A DNA stretch of 64,000 nt from Oceanospirillum sediminis (GTDB lineage: Bacteria; Pseudomonadota; Gammaproteobacteria; Pseudomonadales; Halomonadaceae): positions 213,175 through 277,174 of the forward strand of contig NZ_JACJFM010000002.1 in the NCBI RefSeq assembly GCF_014164585.1. Reading direction: 5' to 3'. The translations under genes were made by a program, and so were the position numbers. Of the stretch, positions 1 to 9,446 are shown one piece after another. The notes beneath the pieces are model-generated. The model saw nothing but the letters and a program-made list of their open reading frames with translations. It did not search any database and was not told the origin of the DNA. Numbering within the stretch: position 1 is the first letter of the stretch; each line of letters starts with the position of its first letter.

Positions 1-4
1 TCAC
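1..4 (-). CDS. murE: Probable start of murE (partial, runs off left edge)
   Basis: Only the start codon is in the window. Reading the minus strand after the ftsI stop (TAA at 20-18), an AAGGAG box at 19-14 overlaps that stop and lies 9 nt before a GTG at 4-2. In the dcw cluster murE, the UDP-MurNAc-tripeptide synthetase gene, follows ftsI, so this is the likely start. The identity rests on synteny and the ribosome binding site alone; no protein sequence is visible. Confidence 0.5.
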
Positions 5-17
5 AGACTGTAACTCC

Positions 18-1718
18 TTATTTTTCCTTTACAGAAGAGGCCGCTGCTTCGATATTATCAGGTCTGATATTAAGATAACGTAACGCATTACCCATGATCC
101 GACCAAAGATAGGGGCCGCTACTTCACCACCATAATATTCCTGTCCGGAAGGGCTATCGACCCAGATCACCATCACAATACGGGGATCCGAAACCGGAGC
201 AATGCCAGCGAAGACGGCCATATATTCGTTATCATACCCTCCGGCAGCACTGACCTTATGCACAGTACCGGTTTTACCTGCAATACGATATCCGGGCACA
301 GCAGCCCGGGTGCCTGTACCGCCCCTCTGCGTAACCGTCTCCATCATTTCTATGACTGCCCGAGAGGTATCCGGAGACATGACCTGCTCATCAGGTATAG
401 TATCCATACCCTTCACCAGGGAAATATGTTTTTTCAGTCCACGATTAGCCAGAACCTGGTAAGCCTGTGCTAACTGCAAAGAAGTCACCGCCAGACCATA
501 ACCATAAGCCATAGTAGCAATACGTGCCTTTTCTCTGGCCTTTGGAATCAGCAGAGTACCAACACCTTCTCCTGGAAACCCTGTTCCTGTTGTCTGCCCT
601 AAGCCCAGCTGCTGAAAAAAGTTAGCAACGGTATCTTCTGCCATAGACAAAGCAATACGAGCAACCCCGACATTACTGGACTTGGTAATAATCCGGGTCA
701 TACTCAGCGTACCGTAATTACGAAAATCACGAATGCTGCTTCCTCCCAGCCTCATATATCCCGGTGAGGTATCAACAGAATCTGTCGCTTTGTACTGACC
801 ACTGTTAATGGCTGCAGCAATCGTCAGGGGTTTAACGGTTGAGCCTGGCTCAAACAGGTCAATCATAGCCCGATTTCTCAACGCAGCCACATCCAGCCCT
901 GAACGATCATTGGGGTTAAACGAAGGTTGATTCACCATCGCCAGAACCTCACCGCTTCGGGCATCCAGCATCACAACGGCACCGGATTTCGCCTTATGCT
1001 GATCCACTGCGGCCTTCAGCTCACGGTAAGCCATAAATTGCAGTTTGAGATCAATAGTCAGATCCAGAGTCTGGCCGGGCTGAGGTGTTTTAATGACCTG
1101 AAGATCCCGGAACACATGCCCACGACGATCTTTCAGAATTTTCTTCTGCCCTGGCTCACCCGCCAGGGCTTCATCAAAGGTCAGTTCCAGGCCTTCCTGG
1201 CCTTTATCATCAATATTGGTAAAACCAATCAGATGGGCAGCCATCTCATGGGCAGGATAGTAACGCTTGTATTCATATTGTGCGTACACCCCCCGAATAC
1301 GAAGGTCCAGTATCTCTCGTGCTTCATGGGGAATCATATGACGCTTCAGATAAATAAACCCTTTACTCTCGGCCCGCTTCATCTTGTCTTTCAGGAAAGA
1401 CAGAGAAAGATCCAGACGCCGGGCCAGCTCTTTAAGCTCCATATCATCGGCTTTAAAGTGCCGGGGATTTGCCCAGATTGTCGTAACGGGAGTGCTGACC
1501 GCCAGGGGTTCGCCATTTCTGTCCCGGATCATACCGCGATAACCAGGAATAGAATCGATCCGGACACTACGTGCATCACCCTGTTCCTGGAGAAATGTAC
1601 GATCTGCAATGTGTAACTGAATCATACGCCCGGACAGAATAAGAGCAGCCAGCCCCAGAACAGCCAGAGCAATAGGGTAGCGATAACCGATAATCGCCAG
1701 AATCGTTTTTTCTTTCAC
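18..1718 (-). CDS. ftsI: Peptidoglycan D,D-transpeptidase FtsI (PBP3)
   Basis: This is the septal class B penicillin-binding protein, which cross-links peptidoglycan at the divisome together with FtsW. The 566-residue protein has an N-terminal membrane anchor (about residues 12-32), a PBP dimerisation domain (RGMIRDRNGEPLA near 61-73) and a C-terminal transpeptidase domain. The catalytic motifs are intact: STVK with Ser293, SSN at 347-349 and KTGT at 482-485. Length is normal for the family (E. coli 588). The start ATG overlaps the ftsL stop by 4 nt, so the two are translationally coupled. A Shine-Dalgarno sequence for the next gene overlaps its own stop. Nothing looks broken. Confidence 0.97.
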   Translation of the reverse strand: MKEKTILAIIGYRYPIALAVLGLAALILSGRMIQLHIADRTFLQEQGDARSVRIDSIPGYRGMIRDRNGEPLAVSTPVTTIWANPRHFKADDMELKELARRLDLSLSFLKDKMKRAESKGFIYLKRHMIPHEAREILDLRIRGVYAQYEYKRYYPAHEMAAHLIGFTNIDDKGQEGLELTFDEALAGEPGQKKILKDRRGHVFRDLQVIKTPQPGQTLDLTIDLKLQFMAYRELKAAVDQHKAKSGAVVMLDARSGEVLAMVNQPSFNPNDRSGLDVAALRNRAMIDLFEPGSTVKPLTIAAAINSGQYKATDSVDTSPGYMRLGGSSIRDFRNYGTLSMTRIITKSSNVGVARIALSMAEDTVANFFQQLGLGQTTGTGFPGEGVGTLLIPKAREKARIATMAYGYGLAVTSLQLAQAYQVLANRGLKKHISLVKGMDTIPDEQVMSPDTSRAVIEMMETVTQRGGTGTRAAVPGYRIAGKTGTVHKVSAAGGYDNEYMAVFAGIAPVSDPRIVMVIWVDSPSGQEYYGGEVAAPIFGRIMGNALRYLNIRPDNIEAAASSVKEK

Positions 1719-2086
1719 TTCAGCACCTGAATCTGTTTAGGAGAAGCCACTTTCATCTGTAAGGACTCACGTGCCAGCTTTTCAATACGATCCGGGGAAG
1801 ACAGAGTGCTGCGCTCCAGCATCAGCTGGCCCCACTCTTCTTCAAAATAGCGCTGTTGCTGCTCCAGCTCTCTCAGCTCAGCATACGCCAGTCGACTCTC
1901 ATATGCAGCGTAAACCACCAATAATGAAGAAAAAAGAACCACAAGGGAGAATGCCATAAACAACCAGGCGGAATAAGGAATACGTTCAGGCATTAAGGCT
2001 AAAAACTCAGCCTTCATTCTCTGCACAGGTCCGGGCTGATCCGCATGACGTGGGGTTGCGCCTTTATGCTGTCCTTCTGGCTTCAT
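1715..2086 (-). CDS. ftsL: Cell division protein FtsL
   Basis: A small bitopic divisome protein that forms the FtsQLB complex and activates FtsWI. The 123 residues comprise a cytoplasmic N-terminus of about 37 residues, one transmembrane helix (about 38-62, rich in Leu, Val and Phe) and a periplasmic coiled coil rich in Glu, Gln and Leu (for example ELREL followed by EQQQR). Sequence conservation in FtsL is weak, so position between rsmH and ftsI is a main part of the call. The gene lies 35 nt downstream of rsmH and overlaps ftsI by 4 nt. The N-terminal tail (EGQHKGATPRHADQPG) is polar and typical in length for pseudomonad-like FtsL. Confidence 0.92.
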   Translation of the reverse strand: MKPEGQHKGATPRHADQPGPVQRMKAEFLALMPERIPYSAWLFMAFSLVVLFSSLLVVYAAYESRLAYAELRELEQQQRYFEEEWGQLMLERSTLSSPDRIEKLARESLQMKVASPKQIQVLK

Positions 2087-2121
2087 AACACTCTCTTTAG
2101 CAAAATCAGACCAGGCTGACT

Positions 2122-3057
2122 TTAAACTTTCTCAGCAATACGCATAACAGCGCTACGAGACCGGGGATTATGACGAACTTCATCAGCCGACGGCTTAATT
2201 GCCTTCCCTGACAGCTTTAATCGTATATTCAGTTGTTCCTGAGTAAAAGGCACACCCGGCGGCAGATGAGTATCCCCTTTGGCCATATCCCGCATAAAAC
2301 GCTTTACAATACGATCTTCCAGCGAATGGAAGCTGATTACGACCAGCTTGCCTCCGGGCTTAAGTAAGTCCAGAGATTTTTCCAGACAGATCTCCAGGTC
2401 TTCCAGCTCTTTATTAATATGGATACGGATACCCTGGAATGCACGGGTTGCCGGATGTTTGCCTTTCTCCCATGCAGGATTAGCATCCTTAATGATCTGC
2501 GCCAGCCTTGCCGTCCTGGTGATCGGAGTTTCCTGGCGCTCTGCAATAATAGCTCTGGCCATACGCCGGGCAAACCGTTCCTCACCATAATCCTTCAGAA
2601 CACGGATAATTTCAGACTCTGATGCCCGATTAACCCACTCTGCAGCAGATTCACCTGCATCAGGGTTCATTCGCATATCCAGAGGCCCATCATTCATGAA
2701 GCTGAAACCACGCTCAGGATCATCTAACTGAGGTGAAGATACGCCGAGGTCCAGCAGAATACCATCCAGCTGCCCTGCGATACCGGCCGAAGTTGCATAA
2801 TGTTCAATTTCAGCAAAGGACCCCGGAAAAATACTGAATCTCTGATCAGACGATTTCAGATCTCTGGCTACAGCCAGCGCTTCCGGATCTTTATCAATTC
2901 CGAACAAGCGACCATCATCCGCCAGCTGGCCCAGAATCAGACGAGAATGTCCCCCTCGACCAAAAGTTCCATCAATATAATTTCCGGATGGATTATGAAC
3001 TAAAGCCGCTACGGCTTCATCCAACAAAACGGTCAGGTGCTGAAAGGCTTGCGTCAT
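2122..3057 (-). CDS. rsmH: 16S rRNA (cytosine1402-N4)-methyltransferase RsmH
   Basis: This SAM-dependent enzyme N4-methylates C1402 of 16S rRNA in the P-site region. The 311-residue length is usual (E. coli 313). Motif I is [10 protein letters not shown] at residues 29-38, followed by the family signature around [20 protein letters not shown] (about 101-120) and a C-terminal [15 protein letters not shown] segment. It is normally the second gene of the dcw cluster after mraZ. Here only about 70 nt separate its start from the rnpB gene and mraZ is absent. RsmI, which 2'-O-methylates the same nucleotide, is encoded just beyond rnpB on the same strand, so both C1402 modifiers flank the RNase P RNA gene. 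Confidence 0.96.
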   Translation of the reverse strand: MTQAFQHLTVLLDEAVAALVHNPSGNYIDGTFGRGGHSRLILGQLADDGRLFGIDKDPEALAVARDLKSSDQRFSIFPGSFAEIEHYATSAGIAGQLDGILLDLGVSSPQLDDPERGFSFMNDGPLDMRMNPDAGESAAEWVNRASESEIIRVLKDYGEERFARRMARAIIAERQETPITRTARLAQIIKDANPAWEKGKHPATRAFQGIRIHINKELEDLEICLEKSLDLLKPGGKLVVISFHSLEDRIVKRFMRDMAKGDTHLPPGVPFTQEQLNIRLKLSGKAIKPSADEVRHNPRSRSAVMRIAEKV

Positions 3058-3097
3058 GGTGTATTCTGGTCAGTTGATGTGAATTGAGCGGAATGAA

Positions 3098-3115
3098 GCC
3101 CCTGAAAACAGGGGC
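3098..3115 (-). terminator. Hairpin after rnpB
   Basis: A perfect 7-bp stem (GCCCCTG/CAGGGGC) with a 4-nt loop lies 10 nt beyond the mature 3' end of rnpB on the minus strand. The following bases (TTCATTCC) are only weakly T-rich. It could terminate rnpB or mark its 3' processing boundary. Read-through into rsmH is possible because no separate promoter is obvious in the short gap. Confidence 0.55.
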
Positions 3116-3124
3116 CACGGAATG

Positions 3125-3478
<354 letters not shown>

Positions 3479-3612
3479 GACCGCGTAGCATATAAGCTAA
3501 CACTCCTGCATACAACCTGTTTTTTTATTCACCAGCAAACTACAGGAAAATCAGACAGATGGTTACGACTTACCACTACCAGTCCACCACCAGCCTCAGC
3601 GATCCATCAGAC

Positions 3613-4458
3613 TCAGTTTTTTTGCATTGACAGCGCTTGCTGATAAAGCGAATTTTTTTTCTGTCCGGTAATTTTTGCTGTCAGAGCAGCCGCTTGCTTA
3701 ACAGGCAACTCTTCCAGTAACACCTCAAGCACTCGCCCGGCAGCAACCGAACCCTCATCATCATCCGACGACTCGTCTGCCCCGGCTACCACCAGCACAA
3801 ACTCGCCCTTTCTCTGATTACTATCAGCTTCAACCTGCTCAATCACCTCAGCCAGAGAACCACTGAGAAAGGTTTCGAAGGTTTTAGTCAACTCCCGGGC
3901 CAGGGTCAGTTCCCGACCTTCACCAAACACCTCTGCAATATCTTTCAGGCTCTCCAGTACTCTGTGAGGTGACTCATAAAACACCATTGTTCTCGTTTCT
4001 TCCGCCAGTTTTTGCAGCTGCTTTTTGCGCCCACTGCTTTTTGCAGGTAAAAAGCCTTCAAAACAGAAGCGGTCTGTCGGTATCCCTGCAGCCGATAAAG
4101 CCGTTACCAGAGCACAGGCTCCCGGTACAGGTATGACACTGAACCCCGCCTGCCTGACTGCACGGACAACCACAAAGCCCGGATCAGAGATCAGAGGGGT
4201 TCCCGCATCAGATACAAGGGCAATTGAACGCCCCTGACTCAATTCATCCAGCACCCTGGAGACTCTCTGCTCTTCGTTATGATCATGCACCGAAAATAAC
4301 GGCTTATTGATAGTAAAATGCATCAGCAACTGACGTGTATGGCGAGTATCCTCTGCCGCAATCAGATCGACAGAGCGTAAAACACTGATTGCTCGCTCAG
4401 AAATATCAGCAAGATTACCAATCGGAGTGGCAACCACGTACAATACGGATTCGGACAT
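3613..4458 (-). CDS. rsmI: 16S rRNA (cytidine1402-2'-O)-methyltransferase RsmI
   Basis: RsmI 2'-O-methylates C1402 of 16S rRNA, complementing RsmH on the same nucleotide. The 281-residue protein belongs to the tetrapyrrole methylase fold family. It has the N-terminal signature ATPIGNLADI (about 10-19), AAEDTRHT (about 34-41), the glycine-rich loop SDAGTPLISDPG (about 103-114) and VFYESPHR (about 158-165). Length matches E. coli RsmI (286). It is divergent from lpoA with a 52-nt gap, so their promoters must overlap or lie within the coding ends. rnpB follows 135 nt downstream on the same strand. Confidence 0.96.
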   Translation of the reverse strand: MSESVLYVVATPIGNLADISERAISVLRSVDLIAAEDTRHTRQLLMHFTINKPLFSVHDHNEEQRVSRVLDELSQGRSIALVSDAGTPLISDPGFVVVRAVRQAGFSVIPVPGACALVTALSAAGIPTDRFCFEGFLPAKSSGRKKQLQKLAEETRTMVFYESPHRVLESLKDIAEVFGEGRELTLARELTKTFETFLSGSLAEVIEQVEADSNQRKGEFVLVVAGADESSDDDEGSVAAGRVLEVLLEELPVKQAAALTAKITGQKKNSLYQQALSMQKN

Positions 4459-4510
4459 CCTTTAAACCTGTGTTATTCAGTGTGATTAGTGGACAAAAAA
4501 GAGTCAGATT

Positions 4511-6442
4511 ATGCCTGCATCGTTACTGCGGTTTACTGATCTGTCTGTAAAAACCAGACAGAGATACAAGTTGCTCCTCAGCTGTTCAGCAGCCTTGCTC
4601 CTGACAGCCTGCGGGTCGACAGCAACAAAGAACGGAACTCCATCGGCACAGCAAGAAACCGGCATTCACTCAGAACAGAGCAGACTATCAGCAGATGATC
4701 TTCTTTCTCTTGCTCAGCAGAGCAGTTTTGACCAGGCTCAGATTTATCGCCTGAAAGCCGCTGAGATTCTAGCACAGGAAGGCCGTTCTGAAGCAGCGCT
4801 TAATATCCTGAGCCTGATTCAGACTCAGCGCCTGCCATTCAAACAGCAGAAACTGTATGTCATGCTGACCGCCAGACTCAGCCTTGAACAGGGCGACGGC
4901 TGGCAAGCCATGCAGGCTCTTAATAACGCCGGCAGCAACATTTACGAGCGCCTTAATGGTAAAGATCAGCAGATCCTGACTCTGTACCGTGCCAGAGCCT
5001 ATGCTCTGATGGGGTACCACGAAAGTAGTGCCCGAGAATACATGACCCTGGCCAGAATTCAGACAGGCCAGTCTCAGAGCGAAGCCTATGCCGGGTTATG
5101 GAACAGCCTGCTGAACATGAGCCAGGAAGATATACGACTGCTGCTGGCAGAAGAAACTGATGAAGAGATGCAGGGCTGGCTGGATCTGGCACGAGTCAGA
5201 AAAGAAGCATCTGCCAATCTGGACCAGTTCACTACCGAACTGAACAGATGGCTGGAATACTGGCCAACCCACCCGGCTGTCGAATTCATGCCCAGGGACA
5301 TTTCATTCCTGGATGAGATCAGCCGAAACCCGATCACGCATATTGCCGTTTTTCTGCCTCAGTCAGGTAAACTGGCCAGAGCAGGTAATGCTATCCGCGA
5401 TGGCATCATCGCCTCTGCCATACACAACAAAACTCTGGGATCGCAACCTCCGGAACTCAGCTTCTTTGACAGCAATAAACTTTCTGTCAATCAACTGTAT
5501 TCAGCTGCTTCTGAAGCTGGTGCCCAAGTCGCAATAGGCCCTCTGGCCAAAGACAAGGTCACTGCTCTTCAGCAAAAATCCAGCCTGGCCATGCCAACAC
5601 TAGCCCTGAATTACGGCACACTATCAGACCGCAACAATCAGGAACTCGTTCAGTACGCCATTTCAGTAGAAGATGAGGCCTCACAAGCGGCACAACGAGC
5701 CTGGCAGGATGGCAAAAAAACTGCGCTTACACTCACACCTTCCAATAGCTGGGGAAATCGTGCTCTGAGTGCATTCAGAGATCGCTGGACACAACAGGGG
5801 GGTAAAGTTGCCACATCAGCCCGATACAATACAGATACCAATCTGGCATTGAGCATTAAGCACACTCTGGAGATAGACAAGAGCGAAGAACGAAAAAAGC
5901 GTCTGGTCAAACTGCTAGGACAAAAGCTGAATTTTGAACCCAGACGCCGGAAAGATATCGACCTTATGTTCCTGGTCGCCACACCAGCCACAGCTCGCCA
6001 GGTTAAGCCTGCACTGGCATTTTATTTTGCATCAGAGCTCCCGGTATATGCCACATCCCACCTGTACAACGGGCAACCTAACGCAAAACGGGATCAGGAT
6101 CTTAATGGCATTAACTTCTGCGATATCCCCTGGTATCTGGAAACCCCTCCATTACTTAAGCAGCAGATTGACACGGCCTGGCAATCAGAAATCAACCGTT
6201 ATGGCAGACTATTTGCTATGGGGAGCGATGCACTACAGATCGCTGGACGCCTGAGAATGATCAGCCTGTTACCAGGCAGCAAAGTATATGGCGCAACAGG
6301 CACTCTCTCTATGCAGACCGACGGTAGAATTCAGCGAGAACTGGACTGGGCCAGGTTTGAAGACGGCATACCGGTAACCCGCCACCATGCGCAACAGCAA
6401 GCAATCGGGCAGAACACAAGCAGACAAAGCACCACCCAATAA
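4511..6442 (+). CDS. lpoA: Penicillin-binding protein activator LpoA (LppC/YraM)
   Basis: An outer-membrane lipoprotein that reaches through the peptidoglycan to activate the synthase PBP1A. The N-terminus has a lipoprotein signal with lipobox LTAC and lipidated Cys34. Residues of about 55-270 form a helical TPR-like domain, and from about 280 the sequence matches a periplasmic-binding-protein fold (ITHIAVFLPQSGKLARAGNA). The 643-residue length is close to E. coli LpoA (678). It is the first gene of lpoA-yraN-diaA and divergent from rsmI, the arrangement seen across gammaproteobacteria. The C-terminal tail is Gln/Thr/Ser-rich and probably unstructured. Confidence 0.93.
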   Translation: MPASLLRFTDLSVKTRQRYKLLLSCSAALLLTACGSTATKNGTPSAQQETGIHSEQSRLSADDLLSLAQQSSFDQAQIYRLKAAEILAQEGRSEAALNILSLIQTQRLPFKQQKLYVMLTARLSLEQGDGWQAMQALNNAGSNIYERLNGKDQQILTLYRARAYALMGYHESSAREYMTLARIQTGQSQSEAYAGLWNSLLNMSQEDIRLLLAEETDEEMQGWLDLARVRKEASANLDQFTTELNRWLEYWPTHPAVEFMPRDISFLDEISRNPITHIAVFLPQSGKLARAGNAIRDGIIASAIHNKTLGSQPPELSFFDSNKLSVNQLYSAASEAGAQVAIGPLAKDKVTALQQKSSLAMPTLALNYGTLSDRNNQELVQYAISVEDEASQAAQRAWQDGKKTALTLTPSNSWGNRALSAFRDRWTQQGGKVATSARYNTDTNLALSIKHTLEIDKSEERKKRLVKLLGQKLNFEPRRRKDIDLMFLVATPATARQVKPALAFYFASELPVYATSHLYNGQPNAKRDQDLNGINFCDIPWYLETPPLLKQQIDTAWQSEINRYGRLFAMGSDALQIAGRLRMISLLPGSKVYGATGTLSMQTDGRIQRELDWARFEDGIPVTRHHAQQQAIGQNTSRQSTTQ

Positions 6443-6455
6443 AAGGAAGCAGTCA

Positions 6456-6818
6456 ATGACAGGGACGTCATACCAGAAAGGACAGCAAACAGAGCAGGCA
6501 GCGGAGCAGTATCTGATAACTCAGGGGCTAATTCCTATCGCAAGAAATATCAGGTTCAGAACAGGTGAAATTGATCTGATAATGCAGGACGGCCATTACC
6601 GCGTATTTATTGAAGTTCGCTTCCGTAAACACGCTCGCTTCGGATCAGCAGCAGAAAGCATCAACTATAACAAGCAACAACGTTTAATCCGTTCAGCCAT
6701 GCTGTACAATCAACGCTATCCCAGCAACCAGCCATGGCGCATAGATGCAGTCGTACTGACGCCCGGACAAACAGAGAACTATCATTTTCAATGGCTGCAA
6801 TCAGCCATTCACGGTTAG
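6456..6818 (+). CDS. yraN: YraN family putative endonuclease-like protein
   Basis: This is a UPF0102 protein of unknown function with a restriction-endonuclease-like fold. I start it at the ATG at 6456 because AAGGAAG lies 6-7 nt upstream; the frame stays open further 5', but that part overlaps lpoA. The 120-residue product shows the family core GEIDLIMQDG followed by VFIEVRFRK, which resembles a D-ExK nuclease motif (Asp, then Glu, Val, Arg), and then ARFGSAAESI. No enzymatic activity is firmly established for the family. It lies 13 nt after lpoA, consistent with cotranscription. Confidence 0.9.
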   Translation: MTGTSYQKGQQTEQAAEQYLITQGLIPIARNIRFRTGEIDLIMQDGHYRVFIEVRFRKHARFGSAAESINYNKQQRLIRSAMLYNQRYPSNQPWRIDAVVLTPGQTENYHFQWLQSAIHG

Positions 6819-6827
6819 ACAGAGCAT

Positions 6828-7427
6828 ATGGATCTTCAGGACAGAATTATCGCAAACTTCCACAGCAGCATTGACTCTCAGGCCACTGCCAGCGAAATGC
6901 TTCCTCCACTGCTTGAACATGCCAGTACCCTGATGGTGAACTGCCTGATTAATGACAACAAAATTGTCTGCTGCGGCAATGGCGGATCTGCTGCCCTGGC
7001 ACAACACTTCACCTCTGAGTTGCTGGATAAGCACGATAGAGACAGGCCCAGTCTGCCAGCCATGAATCTGTCTTCCGATGCCACCTCAATCAGCGCTATT
7101 GCCAACAATAGCAGCTTTAACGAGATCTACTCCCGCCAGGTACTGGCCCTGGGGCAACCCGGAGATATTCTGCTGGTTATCACATCCAGCTGTAAATCGA
7201 ACAATGTTGTCCAGGCTGTCCAGGCTGCCCATGAGCGCAGCATGACTGTTATCGCGATGACCGGAGGAAATGGTGGTGATGTCGCCTCTCTTCTGAGCGC
7301 GGATGACTTTGAAATCAGAGCCCCGGCAGAACATCCTGTCAGAATACAGGAGATACACTTGCTGGCAATGCACTGTATTTGCGATCTGATTGATTACCAG
7401 CTGTTCGGGGGAATGGATGAAATGTAG
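6828..7427 (+). CDS. diaA: DnaA initiator-associating SIS protein DiaA (GmhA-like)
   Basis: A SIS-domain protein that in E. coli binds DnaA and promotes ordered assembly at oriC. The 199-residue length matches DiaA (196). The phosphosugar-binding loop signatures CCGNGGSAALAQHF (about 47-60) and ITSSCKSNNVVQA (about 118-130) are clear. The paralogue GmhA (sedoheptulose-7-phosphate isomerase) has the same fold, but position after lpoA-yraN favours DiaA. One unusual point is the second SIS loop, TSSCKS, where TSGNS is the common form. It starts 9 nt after yraN and ends 41 nt before a bidirectional terminator. Confidence 0.88.
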   Translation: MDLQDRIIANFHSSIDSQATASEMLPPLLEHASTLMVNCLINDNKIVCCGNGGSAALAQHFTSELLDKHDRDRPSLPAMNLSSDATSISAIANNSSFNEIYSRQVLALGQPGDILLVITSSCKSNNVVQAVQAAHERSMTVIAMTGGNGGDVASLLSADDFEIRAPAEHPVRIQEIHLLAMHCICDLIDYQLFGGMDEM

Positions 7428-7467
7428 CCAGACCCGTTAAGCCAGTACCAAGTAAGCAAAGTACAAT

Positions 7468-7496
7468 AAAAAATGGCGCATAAAGCGCCATTTTTC
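7468..7496. terminator. Bidirectional terminator between diaA and sspB
   Basis: The stem AAAATGGCGC/GCGCCATTTT with a 5-nt loop is flanked by A and T runs on both sides, so it can end both the lpoA operon (plus) and the sspA-sspB operon (minus). Confidence 0.85.
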
Positions 7497-7923
7497 ATTT
7501 CACAACCTTCAGAGAAGGCCGGGAACTTTTCTTTTCTGAAGGCTCAGCCTCTGTATCAGACAGAGACTCAGACATCACCGACAGACCATTGTCAGGCTCC
7601 GGATCAGGCACTTCAGGCTCCTGGCCAAAGGCCATTCCCTGGGCATTCTCTCTGGCATAAATAGCCATAACAGCCATTACAGGTACGTAGACATGCTGAG
7701 GCACTCCGCCAAAACGAGCAGAGAAACTGATAGCCTCATTGGAAATATCCAGCTCTCGCACTGAGGACATAGCGATATTCAGTACGATCTGACCGTCATG
7801 AACGTGCTGCTCAGGCACCATCACATTATCGATAGTTGCATCAACAGCAATGTAAGGTGTCAGATCATTATCTGCCAGCCACTCATAAAGAGCACGAATA
7901 AGATACGGACGACTAGATGACAT
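7495..7923 (-). CDS. sspB: ClpXP protease specificity-enhancing factor SspB
   Basis: SspB tethers ssrA-tagged peptides to ClpXP for degradation. The 142-residue protein starts with SSRPYLIRALYEWLADNDLTPYI, the family's dimerisation helix and first strand, and contains the substrate-groove region LNIAMSSVRELDISNEAISFSARFGG in pieces at about 50-75. The C-terminus after a linker ends SRPSLKVVK, the conserved ClpX-binding peptide (LKVVK). The linker is acidic and low complexity, as in E. coli (165 residues). It starts 11 nt after sspA on the same strand and they form an operon. Confidence 0.95.
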   Translation of the reverse strand: MSSSRPYLIRALYEWLADNDLTPYIAVDATIDNVMVPEQHVHDGQIVLNIAMSSVRELDISNEAISFSARFGGVPQHVYVPVMAVMAIYARENAQGMAFGQEPEVPDPEPDNGLSVMSESLSDTEAEPSEKKSSRPSLKVVK

Positions 7924-7934
7924 ATTAAGCCTGC

Positions 7935-8567
7935 TTACAGACGCATTTCACGTTCAGCCTCAGATAAACTGGCCTGAAACGCCTCACGATTAAACAACCT
8001 GTCTTCCATATAACGCAGCAGAGGTTTCACCTGACTCTCAGGCAGCTCTACGTCCAGCGCAGGCAGACGCCATAAAATAGGAGCGATACAGCAATCTACA
8101 ATAGTAAATTCATCACTCATAAAATATGGCATTTCTTCAAAAATCGGACTGATTCCCACCAGACTTTCTGTCAGCTCTTTACGGGCCTTTTCAACCGACT
8201 CTTCATCCCTGTTTGCCAGAATAATATCTACATGAGTACACCACTCACGCTGAATACGGTGCATCCATAAACGACTCTGTGCACGAGCCACAGGATAGAC
8301 CGGCAGCAACGGCGGGTGAGGAAAACGCTCATCCAGATATTCCATCATCACATTTGGTTCATACAGAACCAGATCGCGATCAACCAGCGTTGGCAGGCTG
8401 TTATACGGATTAATATCGGCCAGCTCAGAAGGTTTATTCGCTTCTGTGCAGTCCAGAATATCAACCGCTACACCCTTTTCTGCCAGCACAATACGTACAC
8501 GATGGCTGTAATGATCTTCGCCGTTGGAGTAAAAAGTCATCGAGGAACGCTTGGCTGCTACACCCAT
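7935..8567 (-). CDS. sspA: Stringent starvation protein A (GST-fold)
   Basis: SspA is a glutathione-S-transferase-fold protein that binds RNA polymerase and remodels transcription in starvation and stress. I place the start at the ATG at 8567 (AGGGG box 8 nt upstream), giving 210 residues against 212 in E. coli; a longer frame upstream has no support. The N-terminal thioredoxin-like domain ([19 protein letters not shown]) lacks the catalytic Cys, as in SspA. It is followed by a helical C-terminal domain containing the family motif [14 protein letters not shown]. It lies downstream of petABC and upstream of sspB, with a terminator separating it from petC. Confidence 0.95.
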   Translation of the reverse strand: MGVAAKRSSMTFYSNGEDHYSHRVRIVLAEKGVAVDILDCTEANKPSELADINPYNSLPTLVDRDLVLYEPNVMMEYLDERFPHPPLLPVYPVARAQSRLWMHRIQREWCTHVDIILANRDEESVEKARKELTESLVGISPIFEEMPYFMSDEFTIVDCCIAPILWRLPALDVELPESQVKPLLRYMEDRLFNREAFQASLSEAEREMRL

Positions 8568-8625
8568 GTTATTACCCCTATAAAAATTTGAAGCCCAATA
8601 TATAAGCATATCTTTGCTCAGAGAG

Positions 8626-8660
8626 CAAAAAAAGCGCGCAACCCCTGAGGGTTGCACGCT
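8626..8660 (-). terminator. Terminator of petABC
   Basis: On the minus strand a 12-bp stem with one mismatch (AGCGTGCAACCC against GGGTTGCGCGCT) and a 4-nt loop is followed by seven Ts. It sits 24 nt after the petC stop, making it the likely end of the bc1 operon. Confidence 0.88.
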
Positions 8661-8684
8661 CTTCAATCCAGAGTATGGAAACGA

Positions 8685-9446
8685 TTAATGAATATCGCGC
8701 CAGTACTCTTTCTTCAGCAGGTAAGCCAGGATACCCAGCAGCACAATAAATGCCAGAACCCATGGCGCAATTGCATTACTCTGCAGCTTAGAAGGCTCAC
8801 CAACATAAGCCAGGAAGTTAGTCAGATCATACATAGCACGATCAAACTCAACCTTGCTCATGGCACCTTCTTTAGTGATTTTCAGACAGCTATCACCCAC
8901 TTGCTTACCGGTCAGCGGATCAACCTCTGCATTATGCGTGTTAGGATCACAAACCTTCTCCTGAACACCCTGCAGGGAAGCCAGCACGTTAGGCATACCT
9001 ACATCTTTAAACACAGTATTGTTCACACCCCATGGACGACTCTCATCCACGTAGAAGCTACGCAGGTAAGTGTAAACCCAGTCAGTACCACGCAGACGCG
9101 TCTCCAGACTCAGATCCGGTGGCGCAGCACCAAACCAGACCGCCGCATCTTCTTTTTGCATGGAAATACGCATCTGATCATTATATTTCAGCGAACTGCT
9201 GAAAATCAGGTTTTCTTCAATCACATCCTGAGGAATACCCAGATCTTCTGCTGTACGAGCGAAGCGCTGATACTGAGCAGAGTGACATCCCATACAGTAG
9301 TTCACAAACAGTTGTGCACCACGCTGCAGAGACGCTTTGTCATACAGATCAGGCTCCATTTTATCCAGGTGAACGTTACCGCCACCGGCTGCAAGCGCCG
9401 TAAAAGGAACCAGCGCTAAAATCAGTGCAATCAGTTGCTTTTTCAT
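8685..9446 (-). CDS. petC: Ubiquinol-cytochrome c reductase, cytochrome c1 subunit
   Basis: Cytochrome c1 of respiratory complex III passes electrons from the Rieske centre to soluble cytochrome c. The 253-residue protein has a Sec signal (MKKQLIALILALVPFTALA), one c-type haem site CMGCH (about 52-56) and a C-terminal transmembrane anchor (APWVLAFIVLLGILAYLLKK, about 226-245). It contains the family segment PPDLSLETR. The start ATG overlaps the petB stop by one base (TAATG), so translation is coupled. Confidence 0.96.
   Translation of the reverse strand: MKKQLIALILALVPFTALAAGGGNVHLDKMEPDLYDKASLQRGAQLFVNYCMGCHSAQYQRFARTAEDLGIPQDVIEENLIFSSSLKYNDQMRISMQKEDAAVWFGAAPPDLSLETRLRGTDWVYTYLRSFYVDESRPWGVNNTVFKDVGMPNVLASLQGVQEKVCDPNTHNAEVDPLTGKQVGDSCLKITKEGAMSKVEFDRAMYDLTNFLAYVGEPSKLQSNAIAPWVLAFIVLLGILAYLLKKEYWRDIH

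Noticed and set aside
927-1616. 229-codon plus-strand frame opposite ftsI
   Set aside because: It is complementary to the conserved transpeptidase and pedestal codons and has no recognisable protein features.
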